Shown here: positions 16,751 to 26,326 of the stretch, one piece after another
How positions within the stretch are numbered: position 1 is the first letter of the stretch
Layout: every line of letters begins with the position of its first letter
Assembly (NCBI RefSeq): GCF_002870965.1
Contig: NZ_PHSO01000005.1
Span: 1-64,000, forward strand
DNA length: 64,000 bases
Reading direction: 5' to 3'
Source: Tsuneonella flava
GTDB taxonomy: Bacteria; Pseudomonadota; Alphaproteobacteria; Sphingomonadales; Sphingomonadaceae
The notes under the pieces: generated by a model
Seen by the model: the letters and a program-made list of their open reading frames with translations, nothing else
The model's database searches: none
Told to the model about the DNA's origin: nothing
Program-made: the position numbers and the translations under genes

Positions 16751-17713
16751 ATGCCCGATTTCTCGCCCGTCGATTATGCCGTACCCGGCTTTGTCCTGCT
16801 GGTCCTGATCGAAATGGTCTGGGCGTGGAAGGTGCGGCGCGAGGCATACGAAGCAAAGGATACGCTGACCAGCCTCGGACTGGGGCTGGGCAGCACGGTG
16901 GCGGGCGTCCTGCTGGGCGGAATCGCACTAGCGGCATTCGTTTATGCCTATCAGTTCCGTCTGTTCGATATCGGCTGGACATGGTGGGCTTGGATCGCCT
17001 GTTTCGTGCTCGACGATCTGGCCTATTACTGGATTCACCGGACGGGGCATCGTGTACGCTGGTTCTGGGCGAGCCACGTGAATCATCATTCCAGCCAGCA
17101 TTACAACCTGTCGACCGCGTTGCGACAGACATGGACCGGCGCGCTGACGCTGGGCTTCGCATTCAAGCTGCCGCTGGTGCTGATTGGATTTCATCCAGCG
17201 ATGATCGCGGTGGTGGCCGGATTCAATCTGATCTACCAGTTCTGGATTCATACGGAGGCAATCGAAAGGCTGCCGCGCTGGTGCGAAGCGGTGATGAACA
17301 CGCCGAGCCATCACCGCGTGCATCACGCGACCAACCCCCGCTACCTCGATCGCAACTATGCGGGCGTTTTCATCGTGTGGGACCGGATGTTCGGCACGTT
17401 CGAACCAGAGGTACTACCCCGCGAAGGGGGAGAGCCGATCCGCTATGGCATTGTCAAACAACTCGGCAGCTTCAATCTGTTGTATGCCGTGTTCCACGAA
17501 TGGGCGGCGATGCTGGCCGATATCTGGCGCGCACCGTGGCGGCACAAACTGTCGTATCTGCTGCGCCCTCCGGGCTGGAGCCACGATGGCAGCCGGGAGA
17601 CATCGGATACCATGCGCGAACGCTGGCTCGCACGGCAGGCGCAACAGGAATCGGCAACGCCAAAGCAAGTTTCATCTGAAAACCCGATTGCAGGGACTCG
17701 CGAAGCCGCCTAA
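16751..17713 (+). CDS. Sterol desaturase / fatty acid hydroxylase family protein
   Basis: 320 residues, integral membrane diiron enzyme. The histidine clusters HRTGH, HHSSQHYN and HRVHH (in residues about 97-200) are all present and in the right order. The family hydroxylates or desaturates lipids such as sterols, carotenoids or ornithine lipids; the substrate here is not known. Four or so membrane segments. The C-terminal 60 residues are polar and predicted cytosolic. Start MPDFSPVDYAVPG is preferred to an earlier in-frame ATG because it leaves a short gap to the upstream gene. A GMC oxidoreductase follows 33 bases later. Confidence 0.9.
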   Translation: MPDFSPVDYAVPGFVLLVLIEMVWAWKVRREAYEAKDTLTSLGLGLGSTVAGVLLGGIALAAFVYAYQFRLFDIGWTWWAWIACFVLDDLAYYWIHRTGHRVRWFWASHVNHHSSQHYNLSTALRQTWTGALTLGFAFKLPLVLIGFHPAMIAVVAGFNLIYQFWIHTEAIERLPRWCEAVMNTPSHHRVHHATNPRYLDRNYAGVFIVWDRMFGTFEPEVLPREGGEPIRYGIVKQLGSFNLLYAVFHEWAAMLADIWRAPWRHKLSYLLRPPGWSHDGSRETSDTMRERWLARQAQQESATPKQVSSENPIAGTREAA

Positions 17714-17746
17714 CCCTTGTCTCCAGATAAAAGAGGAGCCTTGGGA

Positions 17747-19333
17747 ATGGATGAGTTCGACGTCATCGTAATCGGCGGCGGCAGCGGCGGCAGTGCAGTT
17801 GCCGGGCGACTGGTCGAAGCAGGCAAACGCGTGTGCCTGCTGGAAGCAGGACCGCGCAACGATAACATGCTTATCAAGACGCCGGGGTTCATGCCCTTCA
17901 TCCGCAATGCCTCCAATTATCGATACGATACGGTGCCGCAGAAAGGTCTGAAGGGCCGGATTGGCTATCAGCCGCGTGGCCGTGGGCTGGGCGGATCGAG
18001 CGCCATCAACGCGATGATCTATATTCGGGGCAACCGGTGGGATTACGACAACTGGGCTACGCTTGGCTGCAATGGGTGGAGCTACGACGACGTGCTGCCC
18101 TATTTCAAGCGGGCGGAACACAATGTGCGCGGTGAGAACGAATACCACGGCGCCCGTGGCCCGCTGTGGGTCAGCGATCAGAAGTACTACAATCCCGGCA
18201 GCCACGCCTTCGTCGATGCGGCGACGCAACTACAGCTTCCCCACAATGCCGACTTCAACGGCGCGAAACAGGAAGGTTTCGGGCTATATCAGGTAACCCA
18301 GAAAGATGGTGAGCGCTGGTCGGCAGCCCGCGCCTATGTCGAACCGCTCCGTAGAAGTCGCAATCTGGATATCCGCATCGGGGTGACAGTGCAGCGGATC
18401 GAGATATCCGAAGGCCGCGCGCGCGGGGTGACTTATACCGTCGCCGGCAAGGAACGCACACTGACGGCGCGGGGCGGCGTTGTGCTGTCGGCAGGCGCGT
18501 TCAATTCGCCGCAGATCATGATGCTGTCAGGTATCGGTCCGGCAGCGCATCTTAAGGAACACGGGATCGATGTGCTGGCCGATATGGCCGCTGTCGGTTC
18601 GGACCTGCAGGATCACCCCGACTACGTATCGAGCTGGGAAACGGACAATACCGACTTTATCGGCACCAGCTTGAAAGGCAGTGTGCGGATGGTGAAGGCC
18701 ATCGTCGAACACCGCCGGAAGCGTACCGGCATCATGACCACGCCCTACGCCGAGGCAGGGGGTTTCTGGAAAGTGATGAACGATGCGCCTGCGCCCGATG
18801 TCCAGTGGCACTTCGTCCCGGCTATGCTGGAAGATCACGGACGGCAAAGCGTGAAAGGCCACGGCTTTTCGCTTCATGCCTGCGTACTGCGCCCTGAAAG
18901 CCGGGGAACCGTGCGGCTGGCCAGCAACGATGCCGACGATGCGCCACAGATCGATCCCAACTTCCTCGATGACGAACGCGATATGGCTACCTTGCGCGCA
19001 GGTGTCCGCTTGTCGCACCGGATTGTCGATGCCCCGGCGATGGCAATCTACAATCCGCAAGACCGCTACCCCATCGATCTCGATGATGACGATGCGCTGG
19101 ACGATCTCATCCGCAGTCGCGCCGACACCGTTTATCACCCGGTCGGCACCTGCCGCATGGGCAACGACCCCGACAGCGTCGTCGACCCGCAACTCAAAGT
19201 GCGCGGTATCGATGGCCTGTGGATCGCCGACGCATCGATCATGCCCCGGCTGGTCAGCGGCAACACCAACGCGCCCAGCATTATGATCGGAGAGCGATGC
19301 GCGGATTTCGTGAAAGCGGAATTACAGCGTTAG
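17747..19333 (+). CDS. GMC-family FAD oxidoreductase (choline-dehydrogenase-like)
   Basis: 528 residues. It begins MDEFDVIVIGGGSGGSAVAG, the FAD dinucleotide-binding GXGXXG motif, with GAGGAG about 9 bases upstream. GRGLGGSSAINAMIYIRGN (about 78-96) is the first GMC signature; VLSAGAFNSPQIMMLSGIGP (about 249-268) is the second. Near the C-terminus YHPVGTCRMG and SGNTNAPSIMIGE carry the catalytic His/Asn area. It oxidises an alcohol to an aldehyde; the real substrate is not known. Being last in an operon with a hydroxylase suggests a two-step lipid or alcohol oxidation; that is inference. Confidence 0.92.
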   Translation: MDEFDVIVIGGGSGGSAVAGRLVEAGKRVCLLEAGPRNDNMLIKTPGFMPFIRNASNYRYDTVPQKGLKGRIGYQPRGRGLGGSSAINAMIYIRGNRWDYDNWATLGCNGWSYDDVLPYFKRAEHNVRGENEYHGARGPLWVSDQKYYNPGSHAFVDAATQLQLPHNADFNGAKQEGFGLYQVTQKDGERWSAARAYVEPLRRSRNLDIRIGVTVQRIEISEGRARGVTYTVAGKERTLTARGGVVLSAGAFNSPQIMMLSGIGPAAHLKEHGIDVLADMAAVGSDLQDHPDYVSSWETDNTDFIGTSLKGSVRMVKAIVEHRRKRTGIMTTPYAEAGGFWKVMNDAPAPDVQWHFVPAMLEDHGRQSVKGHGFSLHACVLRPESRGTVRLASNDADDAPQIDPNFLDDERDMATLRAGVRLSHRIVDAPAMAIYNPQDRYPIDLDDDDALDDLIRSRADTVYHPVGTCRMGNDPDSVVDPQLKVRGIDGLWIADASIMPRLVSGNTNAPSIMIGERCADFVKAELQR

Positions 19334-19444
19334 GTATTGCACCGAACGGCCTGCCGATGGCGGGCTGCAAGTCGCATGTCCCTCAAACAACGGCACCGGG
19401 GGCTTCGTGAAAGCTCCCGGCTAAACACCAATGGCTATCTCGCA

Positions 19445-19480
19445 AAAAAGAGGCCGGAGCGGCTGGCTCCGGCCTTTTAA
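19445..19480. terminator. Bidirectional intrinsic terminator
   Basis: A 10-bp perfect stem AGGCCGGAGC / GCTCCGGCCT (19451-19475) with A-run on the left and TTTT on the right. It serves both the GMC gene (plus) and amtB (minus), which converge here. Nothing else is seen in 19334-19574. Confidence 0.9.
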
Positions 19481-19574
19481 AGGTGTTGTTCGCAGGAGGA
19501 ACATCTGATGGCGGGACCGGGATTGAGGAGAGGAGAGAGTCCCCGACCCCGCCAAACTGGATAATCTTGTTCGA

Positions 19575-20912
19575 TCAGTTGTAGGCGCGCTCTCCGTGTT
19601 CACCGATGTCGAGACCTTCCTGTTCGACTTCGGGGGAGACACGCAGCCCGGTGATAAGCTTGGCGATGTAGATCGCGATCACGGTGCCGATAGCAGCCCA
19701 GACCAGCGAGACGAGCACGGCCTGAATCTGGATCCAGACCTGTGCACCCATCGCAGTGGAGCCATCGCCCGGTCCGCCGAACACCGGCTGATAGACGATG
19801 CCTGTGCCGATGGCGCCAACGATGCCGCCTACGCCGTGGATCCCGAATGCATCGAGCGAGTCGTCGAAGCCGAGCTTGGGCTTGAGCTTGCTGACCACCA
19901 GGAAGCAGACGATCGAGGCGACAGCGCCCAGCACGATCGCACCGAACGGGCCGGAGTTACCGGCAGCCGGGGTCACTGCGACGAGACCGGCAATAATCCC
20001 CGAGCAGAAACCGAGCGCCGAACCTTTGTGGCCGGAGACCTTTTCCGCCAGCATCCAGAACAGGCCTGCCGAAGCGGTGGCAACGAAGGTGTTGATCATG
20101 GCGAGACCTGCAGTGCCGTCGGCTTCGAGTTCCGACCCGGCATTGAAGCCGAACCAACCCACCCACAGCAGGCCGGTGCCGACCATAGTCAGCGTCAGGC
20201 TGTGCGGCGGCATCGGTTCGCTGGGATAGCCTTTGCGCTTACCGAGGATGATCGCAGCGACCAATGCGGACACGCCCGCATTGATGTGCACCACAGTGCC
20301 GCCAGCAAAGTCCAGCGCGCCGAGCTTGAACAGCAAACCGCCGCCTGCCCACACCATGTGGGCAATCGGGAAATAGACGATCGTCAACCACACAGCCGTG
20401 AACACCATCACTGCCGAAAACTTCATGCGCTCGACTGTCGCACCCAGCACCAGCGCTGCGGTAATCGCGGCGAAAGTCATCTGGAAGCTGACGAAGACAT
20501 ATTCGCTGATCACTTCGTCAGAGAATGTCGCTGCAGTCGAATCGGGCGTGACCGACGACAGGAACAGCGAACCGGAACTGACGAAATTGCCGATGAACCC
20601 TTCCGAAGTCGTCGGCCCAAATGCCATCGAGTAACCCCACATCACCCAGATCAGCATCGCCAGCGCCGCTGCCGCGCCGATCTGTGTCATGGTGGACAGC
20701 ATGTTCTTCGAACGGGTCAGACCGCCATAAAACAAGGCAAGGCCCGGCAGGATCATCATCAGGACGAGAACGGTGGAAGTCATCATCCAGGCATTGTTGC
20801 CGGGGTTGGGAACAGGTGCAGCCTTTTCGGCAACTTCCTGAGCAAAGGCAGCGGTGGTGGCGAGCATCGAGCCCCCTGCCACGACCGCGCCGGTAACGAG
20901 TTTGCGGATCAT
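19575..20912 (-). CDS. amtB: Ammonium transporter
   Basis: 445 residues. The start MIRKLVTGAVVAGG is chosen because GAGGGG lies about 9 bases upstream. It has a cleaved signal peptide (to AAFAQ), then 11 membrane segments. DFAGGTVVHINAGVSALVAA (about 215-234), with the pore His, and FGIHGVGGIVGAIGTG (about 355-370), with the second pore His, are typical. It moves ammonium/ammonia in and is blocked by GlnK. It follows glnK by 26 bases, the standard operon. Confidence 0.97.
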   Translation of the reverse strand: MIRKLVTGAVVAGGSMLATTAAFAQEVAEKAAPVPNPGNNAWMMTSTVLVLMMILPGLALFYGGLTRSKNMLSTMTQIGAAAALAMLIWVMWGYSMAFGPTTSEGFIGNFVSSGSLFLSSVTPDSTAATFSDEVISEYVFVSFQMTFAAITAALVLGATVERMKFSAVMVFTAVWLTIVYFPIAHMVWAGGGLLFKLGALDFAGGTVVHINAGVSALVAAIILGKRKGYPSEPMPPHSLTLTMVGTGLLWVGWFGFNAGSELEADGTAGLAMINTFVATASAGLFWMLAEKVSGHKGSALGFCSGIIAGLVAVTPAAGNSGPFGAIVLGAVASIVCFLVVSKLKPKLGFDDSLDAFGIHGVGGIVGAIGTGIVYQPVFGGPGDGSTAMGAQVWIQIQAVLVSLVWAAIGTVIAIYIAKLITGLRVSPEVEQEGLDIGEHGERAYN

Positions 20913-20938
20913 TGGAGTACCCCTCGTGTCCATGGGAA

Positions 20939-21277
20939 TTACAGCGCGGTATCGCCGGTTTCGCCGGTGCGGATGCGCGTGGCAGAGGCGAGATCGAGCA
21001 CGAAAATCTTGCCGTCGCCGATGGCTTCGGTGCTGGCGACTTGCTGGATCGTCTCGACAACTTGCGGTGCGATCGCGTCGGTTGTTGCGATCTCCAGCTT
21101 CACTTTAGGAAGCATGTTGGTCGAATACTCGGCTCCGCGATAAATTTCCGTCTGGCCCTTCTGGCGCCCGAAGCCCTTCACTTCGGTCACCGTCATGCCC
21201 GCGACGCCGATGCCCGAAAGAGCTTCGCGCACTTCGTCGAGCTTGAACGGCTTGATTACGGCGATGATGAATTTCAT
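20939..21277 (-). CDS. glnK: Nitrogen regulatory protein P-II
   Basis: 112 residues starting MKFIIAVIKPFKLDEV; the longer open frame upstream lacks family homology. The T-loop is KGQTEIYRGAEY with Tyr51, the site of uridylylation. It binds ATP, ADP and 2-oxoglutarate and controls AmtB and nitrogen enzymes. Its C-terminus DLASATRIRTGETGDTAL is full length. It heads the glnK-amtB operon under a sigma-54 promoter. GlnB is the close alternative; the neighbouring amtB favours GlnK. Confidence 0.96.
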   Translation of the reverse strand: MKFIIAVIKPFKLDEVREALSGIGVAGMTVTEVKGFGRQKGQTEIYRGAEYSTNMLPKVKLEIATTDAIAPQVVETIQQVASTEAIGDGKIFVLDLASATRIRTGETGDTAL

Positions 21278-21324
21278 CCCTGCCCCCTTGCTGACCGCCG
21301 GACGATCCCGGCTCGGCCCATTCA

Positions 21325-21339
21325 GCAAGAGGCGTGCCA
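21325..21339 (-). promoter_or_regulatory. Sigma-54 (RpoN) promoter of glnK-amtB
   Basis: On the minus strand TGGCAC, 5 bases (GCCTC), then TTGC, preceded and followed by T. This matches the sigma-54 -24/-12 consensus exactly (TGGCAC-N5-TTGC). It would give a start about 35 bases before glnK. NtrC control is expected from the family; no clear NtrC site was seen. The rest of the stretch to 21429 is AT-richer upstream sequence. Confidence 0.85.
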
Positions 21340-21429
21340 AGCGCCCGAATCTGCCTGAAATACGTGCATTCGGACAGATTCTAGAAATCCGAGTTGTTCA
21401 TATATGCCTTAAAATTAGGCTTTTGCCTA

Positions 21430-22128
21430 TTATTCGGGCAATTCGAGGCGCGCCCAGACAGGAAGATGGTCCGATGCCTGGGATGCCAGTGCGCTGCGAT
21501 GGACACCATGCTCCACCACCCGCCATTCTTGCGATGCGACAATCCGGTCCAGGTTGGCGACCGGTCTGCGGCTGGGAAAGCTCGGCCCGGGCACCAGCGA
21601 TTGCCACCCGGCACCGAACTCGCGCATTGCACCGCTCGCCTTGCCCCACTGGTTGAGATCGCCAAGCAACACCGCCGGACACCCGCCCTCGCAATCGTCG
21701 ACGTGATCGAGCACGGCGCGGATCTGATCCCGCCGCCTGAGGCCTGACAAGTCCAGGTGCATTCCCACCACGCGCAAACGCCGTTCGCCCACAAAAAAGT
21801 CGCCCCGCACGGCCCCGCGTGGTTCCAACGTGGGCAGTACCAGCGGCTCCGATTCGACTGGCTTGAAACTACGCCGCACCAGCAAAGCATTGCCGTGCCA
21901 GCCCAGACTGCGCGGCCTGCGCGCTACGGGCAGCGCGCGCCAGGGCGTATCGTCGAGCGCGGCACGCTCTATGACGCTCACTCGCTGGCCAAACCGGCGA
22001 TCGCACTCCTGCAAGGCGATTACATCGGCATCGATTTCCCGCAACACCGATACGATACGATCAGCGTCACGGATGCCGTCAATGCCGACACCCTTGTGTA
22101 TATTATAACTGGCGAAAGTGAGCTGCAC
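21430..22128 (-). CDS. Endonuclease/exonuclease/phosphatase-family protein
   Basis: 232 residues if translation begins at the GTG reading MQLTFASYNIHKG, 20 bases after the preceding stop; the only ATG (22212) lies inside the preceding gene. The fold signatures are SYNIHKGVG (Asn), LQEC (Glu), GNALLVR, GMHLDL, LLGDLNQWG (about 160-170) and SDHLPVWA at the end. These are the metal and catalytic residues of the EEP superfamily. Substrate could be DNA, a phospholipid or a phosphoester; not resolved. Co-directional with the flavin-binding protein upstream. Confidence 0.8.
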   Translation of the reverse strand: MQLTFASYNIHKGVGIDGIRDADRIVSVLREIDADVIALQECDRRFGQRVSVIERAALDDTPWRALPVARRPRSLGWHGNALLVRRSFKPVESEPLVLPTLEPRGAVRGDFFVGERRLRVVGMHLDLSGLRRRDQIRAVLDHVDDCEGGCPAVLLGDLNQWGKASGAMREFGAGWQSLVPGPSFPSRRPVANLDRIVASQEWRVVEHGVHRSALASQASDHLPVWARLELPE

Positions 22129-22147
22129 TGCGCTCAACCAACACCGA

Positions 22148-22726
22148 TCATTCGCTGACGGTTCCGGCTTCGCCCGCAATATAGCGGTCGGTCGGGCGCG
22201 CGGGCAGCCCATCGATACTGCGATTGCGCGCGATGTATTTTTCCCTCCACACTCCGGGATCGGCCTGCCGGTGATACTTGGTCAGTGTTTCGCGCTGGCG
22301 GTCGAATTCCATCAGCGGCACGCCCCATCCGCAACTGGTCTGCACACTTTCGACTGCGATATCGAAAATCTGCCGTGTGCCGGGCAGCAACGCGAAATGC
22401 GCGGCCAGCTCTTCCCATTCGGAGTCAGCAGGCAGAACCGCCCGCCCCTTGCCGTATATCCGCAAAATCAGTGCTGGCTGCTGAAAGTTGCACACCATCA
22501 CTGTGATACGCCCGTCAGCCATCAGATGGGCGTTGGTCTCGTTGCCCGATCCGCCGAGATCGAGATAGGCGACTCGTGCAGGTGACAGAACGCGAAGCGT
22601 ATCGGCAAGCCCCTTGGGACTGAGATTGATCCGCGCATCTGCGGCAGCCGTGGCGACGAAAAACACCGGCTGCGCGACGATCATCGCGATATGGTCTTCC
22701 GTAAGCGCATCGAAGAATTCAGCCAT
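22148..22726 (-). CDS. Pyridoxamine-phosphate-oxidase-like flavin-binding protein
   Basis: 192 residues starting MAEFFDALTEDH. Split-barrel FMN-binding family: PVFFVATAAADARINLSPKG (about 20-39), RVAYLDLGGSGNETNAHL and ITVMVCNF. Short relatives reduce small molecules or bind F420/FMN; the real substrate is unknown. Tail Lys/Arg-rich segment after LMEFDRQRETL matches family members that add a C-terminal extension. The gene is followed by the nuclease-family gene on the same strand. Confidence 0.8.
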   Translation of the reverse strand: MAEFFDALTEDHIAMIVAQPVFFVATAAADARINLSPKGLADTLRVLSPARVAYLDLGGSGNETNAHLMADGRITVMVCNFQQPALILRIYGKGRAVLPADSEWEELAAHFALLPGTRQIFDIAVESVQTSCGWGVPLMEFDRQRETLTKYHRQADPGVWREKYIARNRSIDGLPARPTDRYIAGEAGTVSE

Positions 22727-22846
22727 CTTGCAACAGGAATAGGCCCCAAATGGGCCTTCTGCCAAGTGCAACAGACTTAATCGCGATTCAGCGCAGCTTC
22801 TTCTCTTTCTTGCCCAACCCGCGCATTCTGCCTCGCCCGAGGCTCA

Positions 22847-24421
22847 TTACCGCATCAGACCGCCCAGCAGGTTGCGGACAAAACGCCCGGCAATCTGCCC
22901 GCCAAAGCTGGTCGCAATCGTCCCCGCGGCACTGGTTGCTGCGCTCCGCACAGGATTGGCGCTCGACTTGCGGCCGCTTATCTTCGCGGCGACGATCGCG
23001 GCGGTCGAACTGGCAGCGGCGCCCATCGCCGCCTTGCCCGCACGTTCCCACAACGATGTAGTCTTGCGCGAACGCTTAGCGACTTCGTCCTTACCCTTCT
23101 CCGCCACTTCTTCGGCGGTATCAGCGGCATCGACAGCTTTGGCGGCGAGCACTTCCTGTGCACTCTCGCGATTAACCGCAGTATCGTATTTGCCATCCAC
23201 CGGGCTGACCGACTGTATGATTGCCCGTTCTTTGGCGGTCAATGGCCCAAGGCGGCTGCGCGGCGGCTTGATAAGGGTGCGCTGAACGACAGACGGCGCG
23301 CCATCGGCCATCAGAGTCGACACCAGCCCCTCGCCCACTTTCAGCTGCGTGATGGCCTCCGCTACGTCGAGTTCGGGATTGATGCGGAAGGTATCGGCAG
23401 CAGCCTTGATCGCCTTCTGATCGCGCGGTGTGAAGGCACGCAGAGCATGCTGTACACGGTTGCCCAGTTGCCCCGCCACGTCTTCAGGAATGTCGATCGG
23501 ATTCTGCGTACAGAAATAGACGCCGACACCCTTGGATCGGATCAGCCGGACCACCTGTTCGATCTTGTCGAGGAGCGCCTTAGGCGGATCGTCGAACAGC
23601 AAATGGGCTTCATCGAAGAAGAACACCAGCTTCGGTTTGTCCGGATCGCCCACTTCGGGCAATGTCTCGAACAGTTCCGCCAGCAGCCACAACAGGAAAG
23701 TGGCATAGAGCTTTGGGCTCTGCATCAGGCGGTCGGCGGCCAGCACATTGATGTACCCGCGCCCCTTTTCGTCCACCTTCAGGAAATCGTCGATCTCCAG
23801 CGCTGGCTCGCCAAAAAAACGGTCGGCCCCTTGCGATTCGAAGCTCAGGAGCTGACGCTGAATCGCCCCGACACTGGCCTTGGTAACATTGCCATACTTG
23901 CCGCTCAACGCGCCGCTATTTTCAGCAGCCCATTGCAGCATCGCCTGCAGATCGCTGAAATCGAGCAGCAACAGGCCGTTGTCGTCAGCATAGCGGAACA
24001 CGATCTGCAACACGCCTTCCTGCGTATCGTTGAGATCGAGCAGGCGGGCGAGCAACAGCGGCCCCATCTCGGAGATAGTGGTACGGATCGGGTGCCCCTG
24101 TTCGCCGTACAAGTCCCAGAAAATCGCGGGATTATCGGAATAGGCATAGTCATCCATGCCCAGATCCTTCGCCCGTTGCTCGAGCGAAGCGGCATGTTTG
24201 AAATCATGACTGCCCGGCATGGCGATACCCGACAGATCGCCTTTCACATCGGCCAGGAATACCGGCACGCCATCGGCGGAAAAGCTTTCCGCCAACCCCT
24301 GCAAGGTCACTGTCTTACCAGTGCCAGTCGCCCCGGCGATCAGCCCGTGGCGGTTGGCACGGCCAAGGTTGAGATACTGTTTCTCTCCATTGGCAGCCAG
24401 ACCCAGGAAGATTTCACCCAT
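22847..24421 (-). CDS. HerA-like ATPase, DUF853 (YjgR-type)
   Basis: 524 residues. Walker A is [10 protein letters not shown] (about 30-39); Walker B is [12 protein letters not shown] (about 265-276). [19 protein letters not shown] and [18 protein letters not shown] are family-specific. The protein belongs to the HerA/FtsK-type motor superfamily and its role is unsettled. The last 110 residues are Ala/Lys/Arg-rich and end with a Gly/Ala segment, unlike the ATPase core. It is divergent from pabB-pabC and no herA/nurA genes are adjacent, so a defence role is not indicated. Confidence 0.9.
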   Translation of the reverse strand: MGEIFLGLAANGEKQYLNLGRANRHGLIAGATGTGKTVTLQGLAESFSADGVPVFLADVKGDLSGIAMPGSHDFKHAASLEQRAKDLGMDDYAYSDNPAIFWDLYGEQGHPIRTTISEMGPLLLARLLDLNDTQEGVLQIVFRYADDNGLLLLDFSDLQAMLQWAAENSGALSGKYGNVTKASVGAIQRQLLSFESQGADRFFGEPALEIDDFLKVDEKGRGYINVLAADRLMQSPKLYATFLLWLLAELFETLPEVGDPDKPKLVFFFDEAHLLFDDPPKALLDKIEQVVRLIRSKGVGVYFCTQNPIDIPEDVAGQLGNRVQHALRAFTPRDQKAIKAAADTFRINPELDVAEAITQLKVGEGLVSTLMADGAPSVVQRTLIKPPRSRLGPLTAKERAIIQSVSPVDGKYDTAVNRESAQEVLAAKAVDAADTAEEVAEKGKDEVAKRSRKTTSLWERAGKAAMGAAASSTAAIVAAKISGRKSSANPVRSAATSAAGTIATSFGGQIAGRFVRNLLGGLMR

Positions 24422-24529
24422 TGCTCAAGATACTCCGGCATTTGGTTGACCCGGTAATCGCATGGCGCAGCGTGCCCTGCACGGTCAAGCACCCTCGACT
24501 TGCGCGCCGAAGAAGCTAAGGCAGGGGCA

Positions 24530-26326
24530 ATGGGAGAACGCAGCCCTTTCGTATTGCTTGACGACGCGCGCGACAGTGGTGCCGCCAGTGCGCGGCACTA
24601 TTCCCATCCGCGCGCTGTGTTCGTCGCCTATCGCCCAGCAGAGGTGGCATCGGTGCTGGAGGCGGCCGAAACCGCACGGATCAGCAAGGGCGGCATCCTC
24701 GCGGGTTACATCGCCTTCGAAGCCGGGCTCGCGCTCGAACCCCGGCTCGCGCCGCTGGCCGACGCGCGCAGCGGCGCGGCCGGACCACTGGTGTGGCTGG
24801 GCCTGTTCGATGCGGAAGAAACAATTTCCGCCAACCGGGTACCAGACTGGCTGGACGCCAATTCCGACGGGAATGCATCGCTTGGTCCTCTCGACCCACA
24901 GCTGTCCACTGGCGGTTATATCGAAGCGTTCACCGAAATGCAGGATGCGATTCGGGCTGGCGATATCTATCAGGCCAATCTGACTTTTCCTGTCGCAGGC
25001 AGCTATCGCGGCGACCCGCTCGCGCTTTACGCGGCGCTGCGTCGCGATGCGAAGGCAGGTTATGGCGGCGCGGTCTTCGACGGACAGCGCTGGCTGCTCA
25101 GCCTCTCACCCGAACTGTTCGTGTCGCTGAAAGGACAAAAGGCGCGCGTCAAGCCGATGAAAGGCACCCGCCCGCGCGGGCACAATCTGGAAGAAGACCA
25201 CGATCTGGCAGAAGAACTGGCCCATTCGGAAAAGGATAAGGCCGAAAATCTGATGATCGTCGATCTGATGCGGAACGATCTCAGCCGGGTCGCCGTGCCC
25301 GGAAGTGTACGGGTCGAATCACCTTTCACGATCGAAAGCTATCCCACGGTGCATCAGATGGTTTCCACGGTAGAGGCCAGACTTGCCCCCGGCATGGGCA
25401 CGATGGATCTTGTCCGCGCGATGTTCCCGTGCGGATCGGTAACCGGCGCGCCAAAAATCCGGGCGATAGAAATGATTGCCTCCGTGGAGCGCGACGCCCG
25501 CGGGCCATATTGCGGCGCCATCGGCCGGATCGGACCCGATGGAGACGCGGCGTTCAACGTGGCCATCCGCACCCTGCGCCTGTCCGAGATTGAAAACGGT
25601 CAGGGGACTGCAGTTCTGGGTCTCGGCTCCGCAATCGTTGCAGACAGCGAAGCCCTGTCTGAATGGCGTGAAGGCATTTTGAAGGGCGATTTTGCCCGCC
25701 GCAGCGCCAGCGCATTCGATCTGATCGAAACGATGCGGTTCGATCCTGAGGCGGGAATAGAATTGCTGGAACTGCATCTGGAACGAATCAAGGCAAGCGC
25801 AGAGGAATTCGGCTTTTCATTTGATCGGCACGCAGCACGTAATCAAATTCAGGCACTGTGTTTCGATCTCGATGCAGCATCGAAAGTGCGGCTGTTGGTG
25901 GCCCGCAGTGGCGCGATGGGTCTGGAAGCATCGCCTCTGCCCGAAGCGCCAGAACGACCGCTGACCTGCGCGATTCTGCCGCTGCCGGTCAATTCAGGTG
26001 ACTGGCGCTTGCGGCACAAGACAACTGACCGCGCGTTCTATGATGCCGCGCGTGAAGTGGCACGCGATGCCGGTGCAGACGAAGCCCTGTTGTTGCGAGA
26101 CGATGGCTTGCTCACAGAAGGCAGCTTCACATCGCTGTTCATCGAACGACGCGGTATGTTGCTGACACCGCCCGCATCGCTTGGACTGCTGCCGGGTGTA
26201 CAGCGTCGCCATCTCATCGAACAAGGGCGCGCGCGGGAGGAAAATCTGACGATCGACGATCTGGCCGATGGGTTTTTTATTGGCAACGCCGTGCGCGGTC
26301 TGATGCCTGCAAGGCTGATGGAATGA
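24530..26326 (+). CDS. pabB-pabC: Fused aminodeoxychorismate synthase I / aminodeoxychorismate lyase
   Basis: 598 residues from MGERSPFVLLDD, with AGGGG upstream. Residues 1-390 are PabB: RAGDIYQANLTFPV, the motif KPMKGTRPRGH (normally PIKGT), and the C-terminal segment MFPCGSVTGAPKIRAIEMI and YCGAIGRIGPDG. Residues about 400-598 are a class IV aminotransferase-type PabC with FDLIETMRF, LELHLERIKASAEEFGF, LLRDDGLLTEGSFTSLFIER and LLPGVQRRHLI. Together they make p-aminobenzoate from chorismate for folate. The glutaminase PabA is not in the window. Its last 4 bases overlap the next gene. Confidence 0.95.
   Translation: MGERSPFVLLDDARDSGAASARHYSHPRAVFVAYRPAEVASVLEAAETARISKGGILAGYIAFEAGLALEPRLAPLADARSGAAGPLVWLGLFDAEETISANRVPDWLDANSDGNASLGPLDPQLSTGGYIEAFTEMQDAIRAGDIYQANLTFPVAGSYRGDPLALYAALRRDAKAGYGGAVFDGQRWLLSLSPELFVSLKGQKARVKPMKGTRPRGHNLEEDHDLAEELAHSEKDKAENLMIVDLMRNDLSRVAVPGSVRVESPFTIESYPTVHQMVSTVEARLAPGMGTMDLVRAMFPCGSVTGAPKIRAIEMIASVERDARGPYCGAIGRIGPDGDAAFNVAIRTLRLSEIENGQGTAVLGLGSAIVADSEALSEWREGILKGDFARRSASAFDLIETMRFDPEAGIELLELHLERIKASAEEFGFSFDRHAARNQIQALCFDLDAASKVRLLVARSGAMGLEASPLPEAPERPLTCAILPLPVNSGDWRLRHKTTDRAFYDAAREVARDAGADEALLLRDDGLLTEGSFTSLFIERRGMLLTPPASLGLLPGVQRRHLIEQGRAREENLTIDDLADGFFIGNAVRGLMPARLME

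Noticed and set aside
19596-21143. Long plus-strand open frame opposite amtB and glnK
   Set aside because: Amino-acid composition is rich in His, Arg and Asp as expected of an antisense reading; amtB is certain.
22847-24421. HerA-like ATPase as part of a defence island
   Set aside because: It is a DUF853/YjgR type protein without nuclease or Sir2-like partner nearby.
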